From Balneolaceae bacterium (lineage in GTDB: Bacteria; Bacteroidota; Rhodothermia; Balneolales; Balneolaceae), in contig VEMX01000010.1 of assembly GCA_009711805.1 (NCBI GenBank), positions 1 to 48,826 of the forward strand: a stretch of DNA of 48,826 nucleotides, read 5' to 3'. Below, piece by piece: positions 28,452-36,974 of the stretch. The position numbers and the translations under genes were made by a program. The stretch's first letter is position 1, and each line of letters begins with the position of its first letter. The notes beneath the pieces are model-generated. The model was not told the DNA's origin, searched no databases, and was given only the letters and a program-made list of their open reading frames with translations.

Positions 28452-28847
28452 TTATGAATTCAACCTTTCTAATTGTCCTTTTCTTTTCACAATGTTTTTA
28501 TAGTCCCATTGTATTTCTCTTGATTTCTTTAACCATCTTTTTAAGTCATTCAAATCAACTTGGGCTGTCGAAGTGTAACGAATTGATGCATCTTTAAATT
28601 TACCTGTACCCATTTTAAGTTTTTCTTCTCCAAAATCTGCACCGCTCCAAAACATCAGTCGGATACAGTCTTTCAGTTTGCTGTAACCCACAATTGGATT
28701 ATCATCTAAAAACCAAACAGGGTGAGCGTGCCAAATTTTGTTTTCTGCTTCGGTCAGTTCTCTGTCAATTGTCGTGGCAAGGAGGTCACATATTTCTTTG
28801 TCAACTTTTGCTTGTTTGTTGTTATATGCCTGAGTTTCATCTTTCAT
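28452..28847 (-). CDS. DUF1801 domain protein
   Basis: A 131-residue soluble protein of the DUF1801 (YdhG-like) family. Its core AENKIWHAHPVWFLDDNPIVG and the LMFWSGADFGEEKLKMGTGKF segment follow the family pattern. The function of the family is unknown. It is AT-richer than the flanking core genes and is preceded on its strand by an attC-like GTTAGAT motif, fitting an accessory cassette-type gene. Confidence 0.82.
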   Translation of the reverse strand: MKDETQAYNNKQAKVDKEICDLLATTIDRELTEAENKIWHAHPVWFLDDNPIVGYSKLKDCIRLMFWSGADFGEEKLKMGTGKFKDASIRYTSTAQVDLNDLKRWLKKSREIQWDYKNIVKRKGQLERLNS

Positions 28848-28849
28848 AT

Positions 28850-28925
28850 TTACCTGGTTGTGCCGTTATCTAACATTATAATCAACGTGATTGTGTATGA
28901 TTTCGTCGCGTGTTTAAGCATCTAA
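28850..28925 (-). repeat. attC-like site candidate upstream of DUF1801
   Basis: On the minus strand GTTAGAT (28868-28874) matches the integron core GTTRRRY. About 50 nt upstream a TTAAAC-type half site and complementary short blocks give an imperfect hairpin. The match is suggestive only. Confidence 0.3.
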
Positions 28926-29004
28926 TTTAGCAAATACAAACCGAATAGAAAATCCGCGAAGATTTTCATAAGGAGGCAAGTACTTGCAATGAATTATACA
29001 TAGT

Positions 29005-29017
29005 GTTGGCGGTAGTT
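29005..29017 (+). repeat. left inverted repeat flanking phzF-like gene
   Basis: GTTGGCGGTAGTT, just outside the 3' end of the PhzF gene. Its counterpart on the other side is AATTACCGCCCACAAC (29825-29840). The pair encloses the gene almost exactly. Confidence 0.55.
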
Positions 29018-29018
29018 T

Positions 29019-29807
29019 TTATTCTATCCATAAGTTTCCAATTGAATAAGTTTTCGCTTTCCCACTTATAATGACTCTATCCTTTTTGTTTTGGCATTGT
29101 AATTTTCCAATTCTGTCAGAAATTTGTATTGCATTTAATTCTTTTTTTCCAAGTCTTGATGACCAAAATGGAACTAATGAACAATGTGCTGAACCAGTAA
29201 CTGGGTCTTCCAATATTGATGCTTGTGGGGTGAAAAATCTTGATACAAAGTCACAATTCTCTCCTTTTGCTGTAACAATTACTCCGCCAGGATCAAGATT
29301 TATTCTGTCAAATATTTGTCTGTTAACTTTGATGCTTTCGATTTCTTGCTCTGTATCATAGACCAATAAATAATCTCTTGATTTATAAACTTCTTTAGGT
29401 TGTATATTCAAAGATTTTATAATCGTTTCAGGTAGCTCTGATGCAATAGGCATACGTGATGGAAAGTCCAAAAAGTATAAATCATTTTCTACTAAAACAG
29501 TCAATTCTCCACTTAATGTTTCAAATATTATTTTGTCATTAGGATAGTTTAAAATTGACTTTAAGCAATGGGCTGTTGCAAGTGTTGCATGACCACACAA
29601 GTCCATTTCAATTTCTGGTGTAAACCACCGTAAATGTATTTTATCTCCTTTATCTACAAAAAATGCAGTTTCAGCAACTGCATTTTCTTTTGTGATGTTA
29701 AACAATATGTTATCAGGTAACCAATCTGTTAGAGGAACAACACAAGCTGGATTTCCACCAAACGTTTTATCTGTAAATGCATCTATTTGATATAGTTCAA
29801 GTTTCAT
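29019..29807 (-). CDS. PhzF family isomerase-like protein
   Basis: A 262-residue cytosolic protein of the PhzF/diaminopimelate-epimerase fold. It keeps the glycine-rich GGNPACVV, the catalytic Glu (E46 in NAVAETAFF), MDLCGHATLA and EDPVTGSAHC motifs. Most PhzF homologues are isomerases of unknown substrate, and no phenazine cluster is present here. The gene is AT-rich and bounded by inverted repeats (29005-29017 and 29825-29840), suggesting capture as a unit. Confidence 0.88.
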   Translation of the reverse strand: MKLELYQIDAFTDKTFGGNPACVVPLTDWLPDNILFNITKENAVAETAFFVDKGDKIHLRWFTPEIEMDLCGHATLATAHCLKSILNYPNDKIIFETLSGELTVLVENDLYFLDFPSRMPIASELPETIIKSLNIQPKEVYKSRDYLLVYDTEQEIESIKVNRQIFDRINLDPGGVIVTAKGENCDFVSRFFTPQASILEDPVTGSAHCSLVPFWSSRLGKKELNAIQISDRIGKLQCQNKKDRVIISGKAKTYSIGNLWIE

Positions 29808-29824
29808 TTATGCTCATTTTTTCT

Positions 29825-29840
29825 AATTACCGCCCACAAC
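29825..29840 (+). repeat. right inverted repeat flanking phzF-like gene
   Basis: AATTACCGCCCACAAC; its reverse complement is GTTGTGGGCGGTAATT. It matches the left copy GTTG-GCGGTAGTT apart from a 3-nt insertion and one mismatch. Confidence 0.55.
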
Positions 29841-30073
29841 AGGGTAAAATGAATAAATCATAGTGAATTTCAAAGTACGAACATCAGTTTATGCTAAAGA
29901 ACTATAATGAGAATACCTTAAAAACTTATCTAAATGAGATGAATATTTTTCTGGAGTATTTGGCATGAATCGGGTTCAGGATGGTTTGATTACCTCCTTG
30001 GTTTCACGGCTGTAATCCGTCCGATTACTGGATCCGAACTACCCAATCTTTCTCTTTCCTCAATTCAGGTAGT

Positions 30074-30118
30074 GTGGCCCTAATTCATCGACCAGACCGG
30101 TGATCGGTCAGATCGGTT
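30074..30118. repeat. dispersed palindromic repeat, copy 2
   Basis: GTGGCC on the left, then GACCGGTGATCGGTC (30095-30109), then AGATCG. It has the same order of blocks as 4738-4783. Confidence 0.55.
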
Positions 30119-30272
30119 ATGAGGTAGTTTGTCTTGCTATGCTTGCACAGTGCAAGAGGAGTTATCTAAAACCGATGTTATCCTGTAGATGTTAAATCAT
30201 TCAGTGACAAATCCCAGGTCAAAATCGGCTTTAGTATGATGAGCCTGCTAAGCATTCCCAGCCGGGAGTTTT

Positions 30273-30290
30273 GTCCCGGGTGGTCGGGAC
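30273..30290. repeat. REP-like hairpin
   Basis: A perfect 6-bp inverted repeat GTCCCG / CGGGAC with a 6-nt loop, in gene-free DNA. There is no T tract, so it is probably not a terminator. Confidence 0.4.
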
Positions 30291-30452
30291 CGGTACAAAG
30301 CATAGAAATCCCTCTCAACATCTCTGTATTTTTGCCTTCTGCCTTTTTATTCTCACATGCTGGTCATTTCGTTCATTTGAGCCCCATCGCGATAACATCA
30401 GGGGATTGGTCAATGGTTGGATTGAATATTGAAATGAGAGGAAAAAAGTAAA

Positions 30453-30572
30453 AATGAACTTATCGTAAAGAGAATCTCACCGACAAACAAGTGCAGCGGC
30501 GACTTGTAATTTCCAGAAAGTAGCCGGTTCATCATCCCCTTCAAATAGAAAATACAATTATCCGGGGATAAG
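30453..30572 (+). pseudogene. remnant of osmC 3' end
   Basis: Aligns by eye with the last third of the osmC gene (about 26630-26765). Shared blocks include GAACTTAT-GTAAAG, GACAAACAA-TGCA-CG and GGATAA-ACTTT-TCAAG. Frameshifts and an early stop leave no usable frame. The upstream two thirds are missing. Confidence 0.7.
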
Positions 30573-30640
30573 ACTTTATCAAGTCCCTTTAATTAATTAT
30601 CGTCCAAGCCAGCATATTGCTTTTAATTTTGTCCCATTTT

Positions 30641-30830
30641 GCACTCGAAAATGATGTTTATGAATGAATACTTTGCAGCCCGGCCCTGGATGAATACCCT
30701 GAGCGATAGATAGATTTTTAGCATTGCCTGGCAGAAAATAAATTTCTTGAAAACCAGAACCAGCGAGAATTTCTCACCCCGTACCGATTATGTCTGGGAA
30801 AGCTACGGGTGGCTCAATCCTCAGAATTGA
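30641..30830 (+). pseudogene. remnant of the 92-residue hypothetical gene
   Basis: Aligns with about 26917-27110. Shared blocks include CTCGAAAATGAT-TTTATGAA, CCCTGGATGAATA, GCCTGGCAGAAAAT and CACC-G-ACCGATTATG. The frame is broken early (GAATGAATA), yet the block order and the position behind an osmC remnant are preserved. It indicates a past duplication of the osmC-hypothetical pair. Confidence 0.75.
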
Positions 30831-30863
30831 GAAAGAAACACAACTTCTTAATTAACCAAAATT

Positions 30864-31505
30864 ATGATTAAAACCACGCTTAAAAATCTCACCCTTGGCT
30901 TGCTTGCATTTGGTATGGCTATGCCGGTTCTGGCTCAGAAAAACGATAGGGTCATAACCAGGGAAATTCAACATTATCGGGATAGTTTGAATACTGCCTT
31001 CAAAAATCCCGATAAATCTCCTCTGCTACCCGACGATTTTAAAGCATTTGATTCCCTGTCTGTCTTCCCTGCAAACACAGATTATTATATACGGGCTAAG
31101 TTTGTTCGCACGCCTAACCAGGAGCCCTTTCGCATGGCAACTACTTCACCGGATCGTAACCCCTGGTATGAAAAATATGGAGAAGCTCATTTCGATCTAA
31201 ATGGAAATAATATTTCCGTCAATATTTATCAAAGCCATGAGCTTCGGAAAACGGAAAAATACCGTAACTACCTTTTTCTCCCCTTTCGGGATAAAACCAA
31301 CGGCAATACCACTTATGGCGGTGGACGATATGTAGAATTATCTATTCCAAAGGGAGATTCCATTACCATTGGTTTCAACAAAGCCTATAATCCCTATTGT
31401 GCGTACAATGCTTCCTATGCCTGCCCGTTGGTTCCGGTTGATAACCACCTTTCCATTGAAGTTCCTACAGGAGTTAAGGCATTCAAAACCAAGAAAAAAA
31501 AATAA
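30864..31505 (+). CDS. DUF1684 family secreted protein
   Basis: A 213-residue exported protein with a signal peptide ending MPVLAQ (about 25). The DUF1684 core follows: DDFKAFDSLSVFPANTDYYI, NPWYEKYGEAHFDLNG, a FLPFRDKTNGNTTYGGGRY segment, then NPYCAYNASYACPLVP and NHLSIEVPTGVK. Members are envelope proteins of unknown function with conserved Cys, Tyr and Asn near the C-terminus. The stop follows a Lys run. It lies directly downstream of the decayed osmC copy and is followed by a poly-G run. Confidence 0.85.
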   Translation: MIKTTLKNLTLGLLAFGMAMPVLAQKNDRVITREIQHYRDSLNTAFKNPDKSPLLPDDFKAFDSLSVFPANTDYYIRAKFVRTPNQEPFRMATTSPDRNPWYEKYGEAHFDLNGNNISVNIYQSHELRKTEKYRNYLFLPFRDKTNGNTTYGGGRYVELSIPKGDSITIGFNKAYNPYCAYNASYACPLVPVDNHLSIEVPTGVKAFKTKKKK

Positions 31506-31580
31506 TCACCGGGCCAAGGTGGCCGAAGCTTGGGCAACTATTGTTTCAATGCCTCCCTTGCCCAACCCTGCAATAACGCC

Positions 31581-31604
31581 GGGGGGGGGGGGGGGGGGGG
31601 GGGG
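31581..31604 (+). repeat. homopolymer run of 24 G
   Basis: Twenty-four consecutive G flanked by CGCC and TAATG. It is the only homopolymer of this length in the window. It is either a slippage-prone tract or an assembly or sequencing artefact. Confidence 0.85.
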
Positions 31605-31730
31605 TAATGTGCCCATGGGATGTCTGAGGCAGGTGATTATGTTCCTCTCCTCCATCGAATAATTTCACACTCAGGGTGACAGCCTTGATTCTTGGGTAGT
31701 CCCCAAATCAAAGTAATGAACATAGGAACA

Positions 31731-31759
31731 AAATTTCTTGGTGGATAATCCGGGTTAAC
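31731..31759 (-). repeat. solo end of TTAA element
   Basis: Matches the reverse complement of the left end of the element at 42404-42431 at 27 of 28 positions (ends in CCGGGTTAA). The other end is not recognisable nearby, so it is a truncated or deleted copy. Confidence 0.7.
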
Positions 31760-31760
31760 A

Positions 31761-31787
31761 AAAAGGAGAGCTTATCGCTCTCCTTTT
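31761..31787. terminator. bidirectional terminator (DUF1684 / gcvP)
   Basis: A perfect AAAAGGAGAG / CTCTCCTTTT stem with a 7-nt loop; both strands end in T-rich DNA. It is placed between two convergent genes. Confidence 0.88.
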
Positions 31788-31827
31788 GTAATTACGTTGA
31801 ATGAGGTACTTTAAAACTAATGTTTCC

Positions 31828-34728
31828 TTAGTCTATGGCTTCTATCCCTTCCTCATATGCTTCCATGGGGATGCATGAGCACACCAGGTTACGGTCACCA
31901 TAGGCATCATCAACCCTGGAGGTGGCCGGCCAGAATTTGTTGTACTTGAGATGCTCTAACGGAAAAGCTCCCTTTTCGCGGGAATAGCTTCGCTTCCATT
32001 CATCGACCGTGACCACCCGTTGGGTATGTGGGGCATGTTTTAGTACATTATCTTCACGATCGGCCAGGCCATCTTCAATTTCCCGGATTTCCTTGCGGAT
32101 TGAAATCATCGCCTCACAAAAACGATCCAGTTCTTCTTTGGATTCACTTTCAGTAGGTTCAATCATAAGCGTACCCGGAACCGGGAAACTCATGGTTGGC
32201 GCATGGAAACCATAGTCCATCAGACGCTTGGCCACGTCTACCGATTCTACTCCTGCAGATTGTTTAAACGGTCGCAGATCTACAATAAACTCGTGGGCAG
32301 ATCTTCCACTCTTACCGGTATACAAAACCGGGTAATGATCCTTGAGGCGGTCTTTCAGGTAATTGGCATTTAGTATAGCATAACCGGTAGCGTCTGTAAG
32401 CCCCTGTAGCCCCATCATCTGTATATATGCGTAAGAAATGGCAACAATACTAGCACTGCCATAGGGAGCTGCAGAAATGGCTGTTACCCCTTTTTCTCCT
32501 CCCGTTTTAACAACCGGATGAGAAGGTAAAAAGGGTGCAAGATGCTCGGCCACTCCTATCGGTCCCATACCCGGACCGCCTCCGCCGTGTGGAATACAGA
32601 ATGTCTTGTGCAAGTTCAGGTGACATACATCGGCACCAATTACTCCCGGACTGGTTAACCCAACCTGGGCATTCATATTGGCACCATCCATATATACCTG
32701 CCCGCCATGCTCGTGAGTAATTTCACAAATCTCTTTAATGCTATGCTCAAACACCCCATGAGTTGATGGATAAGTTACCATCAGGGCTGCCAGGCGATCG
32801 CTGTATGCGGCTGCTTTTTCTTTGAGATCATCTTTAGAAATATTTCCATGCTTGTCGCAGGCTACCACTACCACATCCATACCCGCCATTACCGCGCTGG
32901 CCGGATTTGTTCCGTGAGCAGATGATGGTATTAAAGCTACATTTCGCTGATGATCCCCATTATTTTCGTGATAGGCACGGATAGTCATCAATCCTGCATA
33001 TTCACCCTGAGCACCGGAATTTGGCTGCAGCGACATCGTATGAAAGCCTGTAATTTCGCAAAGCCAGTTGTTGAAGTTTTCGAATAATTCGGTATATCCT
33101 TCAGCCTGTTCCTGAGGTACAAATGGATGTATTTGTCCAAACTCGGGCCAGGTAACCGGTATCATTTCAGCAGTGGCATTCAGTTTCATGGTGCACGATC
33201 CCAAAGATATCATAGAATGTACCAGGGAAAGATCTTTATTCTCCAACTGTTTAATGTACCGAAGCATCTCATGTTCCGAATGATACAGGTTGAACACCTC
33301 ATGATCGAGGTATGCACTTTTTCGGCTTATCTCTTCCGGAAAGTCTACTTTTGTTTGTGTTGAAGCTTCATACACATTAAAATCCTGTGTTGTATCCAAT
33401 GCTTCGGCAAACACATTGAGTACCTCCTCTACATCCTCAAGATTCTTTGCTTCATCAAATGCAATACCTGCTCTCCCGTCCTCAAAATAGCGGAAGTTTA
33501 CTTCGTACTGCTCGGCAACAGATTTCACTTTTGCCTGATTGGCAACCTCAACCGTCAGAGTATCAAAAAACGTTTCATTCAATACCTTTACACCCAGCTT
33601 ACTTAATCCCTGCTTCGCCAGTTTGGCAAGTCCGTGAATTTTGGAGGAAATTTTCTTTAGTCCCCCGGGACCGTGATATACGGCATACATACCAGCCATC
33701 ACTGCCAGCAAAACCTGTGCAGTACAAATATTGGATGTGGCTTTCTCCCGACGGATATGTTGTTCGCGTGTCTGCAATGCCATACGGTAGGCTGGGTTTC
33801 CTTCTGCATCCTGGGTTACCCCAATGATACGACCCGGCAAGCGGCGTTTAAACTTTTCGATGGTTGCAAAATAAGCGGCATGCGGCCCACCATAACCCAT
33901 GGGCACTCCAAAACGCTGGGTAGAACCGACTACTACATCTGCTCCCATCTCGCCCGGTGCTTTCAGCAAAGCCAGGCTCATCAGGTCGGCAGCTACTACA
34001 GCATATACTTTATGTTCGCTGGCTGCACTAAACAGGTTGGTGTAATCTTCAACCGAACCGTCTGTTGCCGGGTACTGAACCAATACTCCAAATAATTCAG
34101 GATCAGTCACATCCAGCTCTTTATGATTGCCCACCTGTATCTTCACACCAATGGGTTCGGCACGGGTTTGTAAAATCTCGATCGTTTGCGGATGACATAA
34201 TTCTGAAACAAAAAATACATCCGCTTCTTTTCTTTTAGCTCCCTTGCGCTGTCCATACAGCATGCTCATCGCTTCTGCAGCTGCTGTACCTTCATCCAGC
34301 AAAGAGGCATTGGCCAGCTCCATGCCAGTTAAGTCACTTACCGCGGTTTGAAAGTTAATAAGCGCTTCAAGGCGGCCCTGCGCAATCTCGGCCTGATAAG
34401 GTGTATAAGCAGTATACCATCCGGGATTCTCTAATACATTCCGTTTTATCACATTAGGAACCAGTGTATCATAATACCCCATCCCTATAAATGATTTGTA
34501 GATCTTATTCTTCCCGGCTAGTTTTCTGAAAGCTGTTAAAAAGTCCTGTTCACTTAAAGCTTCTGGCAAATCAAGGGGTTTTTGAAGTCGGATACCTGCC
34601 GGAATAGTTTCATCAATGAGCTGATCAACTGAATCCGCCTGTACCTGTTCAAGCATTTCTTTTGTGGATTCAGGGGTAGGTCCGTTGTGGCGATTCGCGA
34701 ATACTTCTTTATTAAAATTAATGTGCAT
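31828..34728 (-). CDS. gcvP: glycine dehydrogenase (decarboxylating), P protein
   Basis: A 966-residue PLP protein, P subunit of the glycine cleavage system. It decarboxylates glycine and passes aminomethyl to the lipoyl H protein. It is the fused, full-length form. The N-terminal half has GMGYYDT and [19 protein letters not shown], and the C-terminal half carries the PLP lysine K708 in [18 protein letters not shown]. No gcvH or gcvT lies in the window. It is divergent from the LVIVD gene across 217 bp, and no glycine riboswitch was recognised upstream. Confidence 0.96.
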   Translation of the reverse strand: MHINFNKEVFANRHNGPTPESTKEMLEQVQADSVDQLIDETIPAGIRLQKPLDLPEALSEQDFLTAFRKLAGKNKIYKSFIGMGYYDTLVPNVIKRNVLENPGWYTAYTPYQAEIAQGRLEALINFQTAVSDLTGMELANASLLDEGTAAAEAMSMLYGQRKGAKRKEADVFFVSELCHPQTIEILQTRAEPIGVKIQVGNHKELDVTDPELFGVLVQYPATDGSVEDYTNLFSAASEHKVYAVVAADLMSLALLKAPGEMGADVVVGSTQRFGVPMGYGGPHAAYFATIEKFKRRLPGRIIGVTQDAEGNPAYRMALQTREQHIRREKATSNICTAQVLLAVMAGMYAVYHGPGGLKKISSKIHGLAKLAKQGLSKLGVKVLNETFFDTLTVEVANQAKVKSVAEQYEVNFRYFEDGRAGIAFDEAKNLEDVEEVLNVFAEALDTTQDFNVYEASTQTKVDFPEEISRKSAYLDHEVFNLYHSEHEMLRYIKQLENKDLSLVHSMISLGSCTMKLNATAEMIPVTWPEFGQIHPFVPQEQAEGYTELFENFNNWLCEITGFHTMSLQPNSGAQGEYAGLMTIRAYHENNGDHQRNVALIPSSAHGTNPASAVMAGMDVVVVACDKHGNISKDDLKEKAAAYSDRLAALMVTYPSTHGVFEHSIKEICEITHEHGGQVYMDGANMNAQVGLTSPGVIGADVCHLNLHKTFCIPHGGGGPGMGPIGVAEHLAPFLPSHPVVKTGGEKGVTAISAAPYGSASIVAISYAYIQMMGLQGLTDATGYAILNANYLKDRLKDHYPVLYTGKSGRSAHEFIVDLRPFKQSAGVESVDVAKRLMDYGFHAPTMSFPVPGTLMIEPTESESKEELDRFCEAMISIRKEIREIEDGLADREDNVLKHAPHTQRVVTVDEWKRSYSREKGAFPLEHLKYNKFWPATSRVDDAYGDRNLVCSCIPMEAYEEGIEAID

Positions 34729-34945
34729 CAGTGTGCAGAATGGGTTAAAATTTAAAGGATGACAAACGGTTATTGAATAGTCTTTGATTCCATGCTTTTA
34801 GTGCAAAGATTGACGATTCTGTAAAATAAGGAAAAATAGCTTCATTTTGCTCAACGATTATCCGGTAAATAGTTCAATTTCTCAGTTTTTTTTGATTTAT
34901 TGTGATTCTTCACTGAAAAACATACACCTAATCAATTTATGAGTT

Positions 34946-36940
34946 ATGGGAAAAGCAGTAAAATTTTTATTGATAATTTTTGTTATAGGATCATACCAGG
35001 TTTCGGCCCAGGATACAACCGGGGAAGAATCTCAGGTACAGATTGTAGTTGAGAATGACAACCTTGAGTTGAATGTAGGAGATGAGGCGGTCATTAACGC
35101 TAAAGTGGTAGACAGCGAAGGGACAACGCTGGCCGATACCCTTATTTTCTTTTCCAGAAACAGACGTGCGCTTTCTGTAACCAGAGATGGCCACATAAAA
35201 GCCCTGAAACCGGGAACATATAATGTCTTTATTTTTAAGACCCAGCAAAATGGAAATCCCCGGCTGCGCTCCCAGGCTACCGTAAATGTAATCTACCCTC
35301 CACTCGACCGTATTGCTTTTAACACCACTCCCGAACAACTCTATGAAGGTACCAGCATTCAACTTGAAGCCAGGGTATATGACAAATTAGACTTTCACCG
35401 GGAAGACCTTGAAGTCGACAATATTACTTCTTCGAATCCGGAGGTAGCTGAGGTGGACAAATTCGGCAAACTACGAGCTAAGTCACCGGGATCGTTTACC
35501 ATAACAGCTTTAATAGAAGATGTAACAACAGAATGGTCATCTGAGGTAATAGCGAATCCTGTAACTTCGGTTGATCTCTCAGTGAATAGTGATGTTGTGC
35601 GAACCGGGGATGTGATTAACATCACAGCTGTACCTAAAGATCAAAACGGAAATGTGGTTCAGGATGCTCCTGTCACCTATTCCTTTACCGCGCAACCCGA
35701 TGACGACCGTGGCCCTGCGGCTCCGGCCCAAATTGAACAAGATGGCCGATTTGTAGCCAATAAATCTGGCTTATATACCATCATGGCAAAAAATGCTTCT
35801 ACAATCTCGGAAACAACCGTTCGTGTTAACCCTCGGAATGTAAGCCAAAAAATTGAAGTAGTAGGACATGGTGAAGTAACAGATGTTCCCACCTCAGATC
35901 TGTGGGTATGGGAAGGAGTTGATGGAAAGGATTATGCCGTTACCGGAACCCATGTAGGACGCGGCGAAGCTTTCTTTTGGGATGTAAGCGATCCCGAGAA
36001 TATGGTAACCATTGATACCGTCACTGTAGATGCACGTGTAGTGAATGATGTTAAAGTTTCGGAAGACGGTCGTATAGCCGTTATTTCGCGTGAGGGTGCC
36101 TCTAACCGCAAAAACGGACTCGTAATTTTGGATGTAACCGATCCGGCTAATGTTAAGATTTTATCCCGTTTTGATGACGGGCTCACGGGCGGAGTGCATA
36201 ATGTCTTTATCTATGAGGATCATGTGTACGCCATCAACAACGGCCGGCGATATGATATTATCAATATTGAGGATCCTGAAAACCCATATCGTGTGAGCAA
36301 GTTTGAGCTGGATACCCCTGGACACTCCGTCCATGATGTGTGGATTGAAGATGGAGTGGCTTATTCTTCGAACTGGACCGACGGCGTTGTGGCTGTTGAT
36401 GTGGGCAGTAATATGAGTGGCGAAATGCAAGGAGCAGGCGGCTCCCCTGAGAATCCCAAAAAACTGGGGAGTTTCACCTACCCAAGCGGATGGAACCATG
36501 CAGCTTTTCCATTCAAAAGCCAATCTACTGACGATTTTTATGTTATTGCCGGAGATGAGACTTTTCCCGATGGCATACCTGCCGGCTGGATTCACTTTTT
36601 TAAATTGAATAGCTGGGAAGAAGCAGAAGAAGTAGCACGATATGAAGTTCCCGAGGCTGGTACCCACAATCTCTGGGTTAAAGATGACGTTTTGTATGTT
36701 GCCTATTATCAAGGTGGACTCAGAATCGTTGACATTTCAGGAGAATTAATGGGTAACTTATATGATCAGGGTCGTGAAATTGCTAAGTTCTTGCCCAAAG
36801 CCGGTGAAGGCAGAAGCCCCAATTCACCTATGGCCTGGGGCCCACAACCATACAAAGACTTAATTTTTGTGGCAGATATGAACTCAGGACTGTGGGCATT
36901 GAAACTCCAGCCTGTTGAAGAAACTGCCAGCGCAGAATAA
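34946..36940 (+). CDS. secreted Ig-like / LVIVD beta-propeller protein, copy 1
   Basis: A 664-residue exported protein with a signal peptide ending QVSAQ (about 22). Three Ig-like modules (about 30-115, 116-205, 206-300) follow; the first is Big2-like with LNVGDEAVINAKVVDSEG. A LVIVD-repeat propeller covers about 300-655 with ENMVTIDTVTV, GLVILDVTDPANVKIL, YDIINIEDPENPYRV and GLRIVDISGEL. Such proteins are usually surface or periplasmic binding scaffolds; the ligand is unknown. A close paralogue follows 34 nt downstream. The mature protein is acidic and Asn/Asp rich, fitting a halophile envelope. Confidence 0.85.
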   Translation: MGKAVKFLLIIFVIGSYQVSAQDTTGEESQVQIVVENDNLELNVGDEAVINAKVVDSEGTTLADTLIFFSRNRRALSVTRDGHIKALKPGTYNVFIFKTQQNGNPRLRSQATVNVIYPPLDRIAFNTTPEQLYEGTSIQLEARVYDKLDFHREDLEVDNITSSNPEVAEVDKFGKLRAKSPGSFTITALIEDVTTEWSSEVIANPVTSVDLSVNSDVVRTGDVINITAVPKDQNGNVVQDAPVTYSFTAQPDDDRGPAAPAQIEQDGRFVANKSGLYTIMAKNASTISETTVRVNPRNVSQKIEVVGHGEVTDVPTSDLWVWEGVDGKDYAVTGTHVGRGEAFFWDVSDPENMVTIDTVTVDARVVNDVKVSEDGRIAVISREGASNRKNGLVILDVTDPANVKILSRFDDGLTGGVHNVFIYEDHVYAINNGRRYDIINIEDPENPYRVSKFELDTPGHSVHDVWIEDGVAYSSNWTDGVVAVDVGSNMSGEMQGAGGSPENPKKLGSFTYPSGWNHAAFPFKSQSTDDFYVIAGDETFPDGIPAGWIHFFKLNSWEEAEEVARYEVPEAGTHNLWVKDDVLYVAYYQGGLRIVDISGELMGNLYDQGREIAKFLPKAGEGRSPNSPMAWGPQPYKDLIFVADMNSGLWALKLQPVEETASAE

Positions 36941-36974
36941 TATTAAACCAATACAACATTTATTTACCCTTATC

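Larger units (their letters stand above)
29841..30452. other. gene-free gap with dispersed palindromes
   Basis: No gene is supported. It holds the second copy of the GACCGG palindromic repeat (30074-30118), CTTGCAC-A-GTGCAAG (30142-30156), GTCCCG-GGTGGT-CGGGAC (30273-30290) and a CTTCTGCC low-complexity patch similar to the one near 4655. Confidence 0.5.
31506..31827. other. convergent gap with hairpin and poly-G
   Basis: No gene. In order it contains an 8-bp hairpin TTGGGCAA / TTGCCCAA (31530-31565), a run of 24 G (31581-31604), a solo end of the TTAA element (31731-31759) and a perfect terminator (31761-31787) that also serves gcvP. Confidence 0.6.

Noticed and set aside
29019-29807. Phenazine biosynthesis cluster
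   Set aside because: Only a PhzF-fold gene is present; no phzA, B, D, E or G genes surround it.
31369-31662. 97-codon frame running through the poly-G run
   Set aside because: It overlaps the DUF1684 gene out of frame and contains a poly-glycine artefact of the G run.
33673-34095. 140-codon rightward frame opposite gcvP
   Set aside because: An antisense shadow of glycine decarboxylase.
34729-34945. Possible glycine riboswitch upstream of gcvP
   Set aside because: No tandem aptamer-like structure is visible; the gap is short and AT-rich.
36161-36712. 183-codon leftward frame inside the LVIVD gene
   Set aside because: An antisense shadow of a conserved propeller, with a similar shadow in the paralogue.
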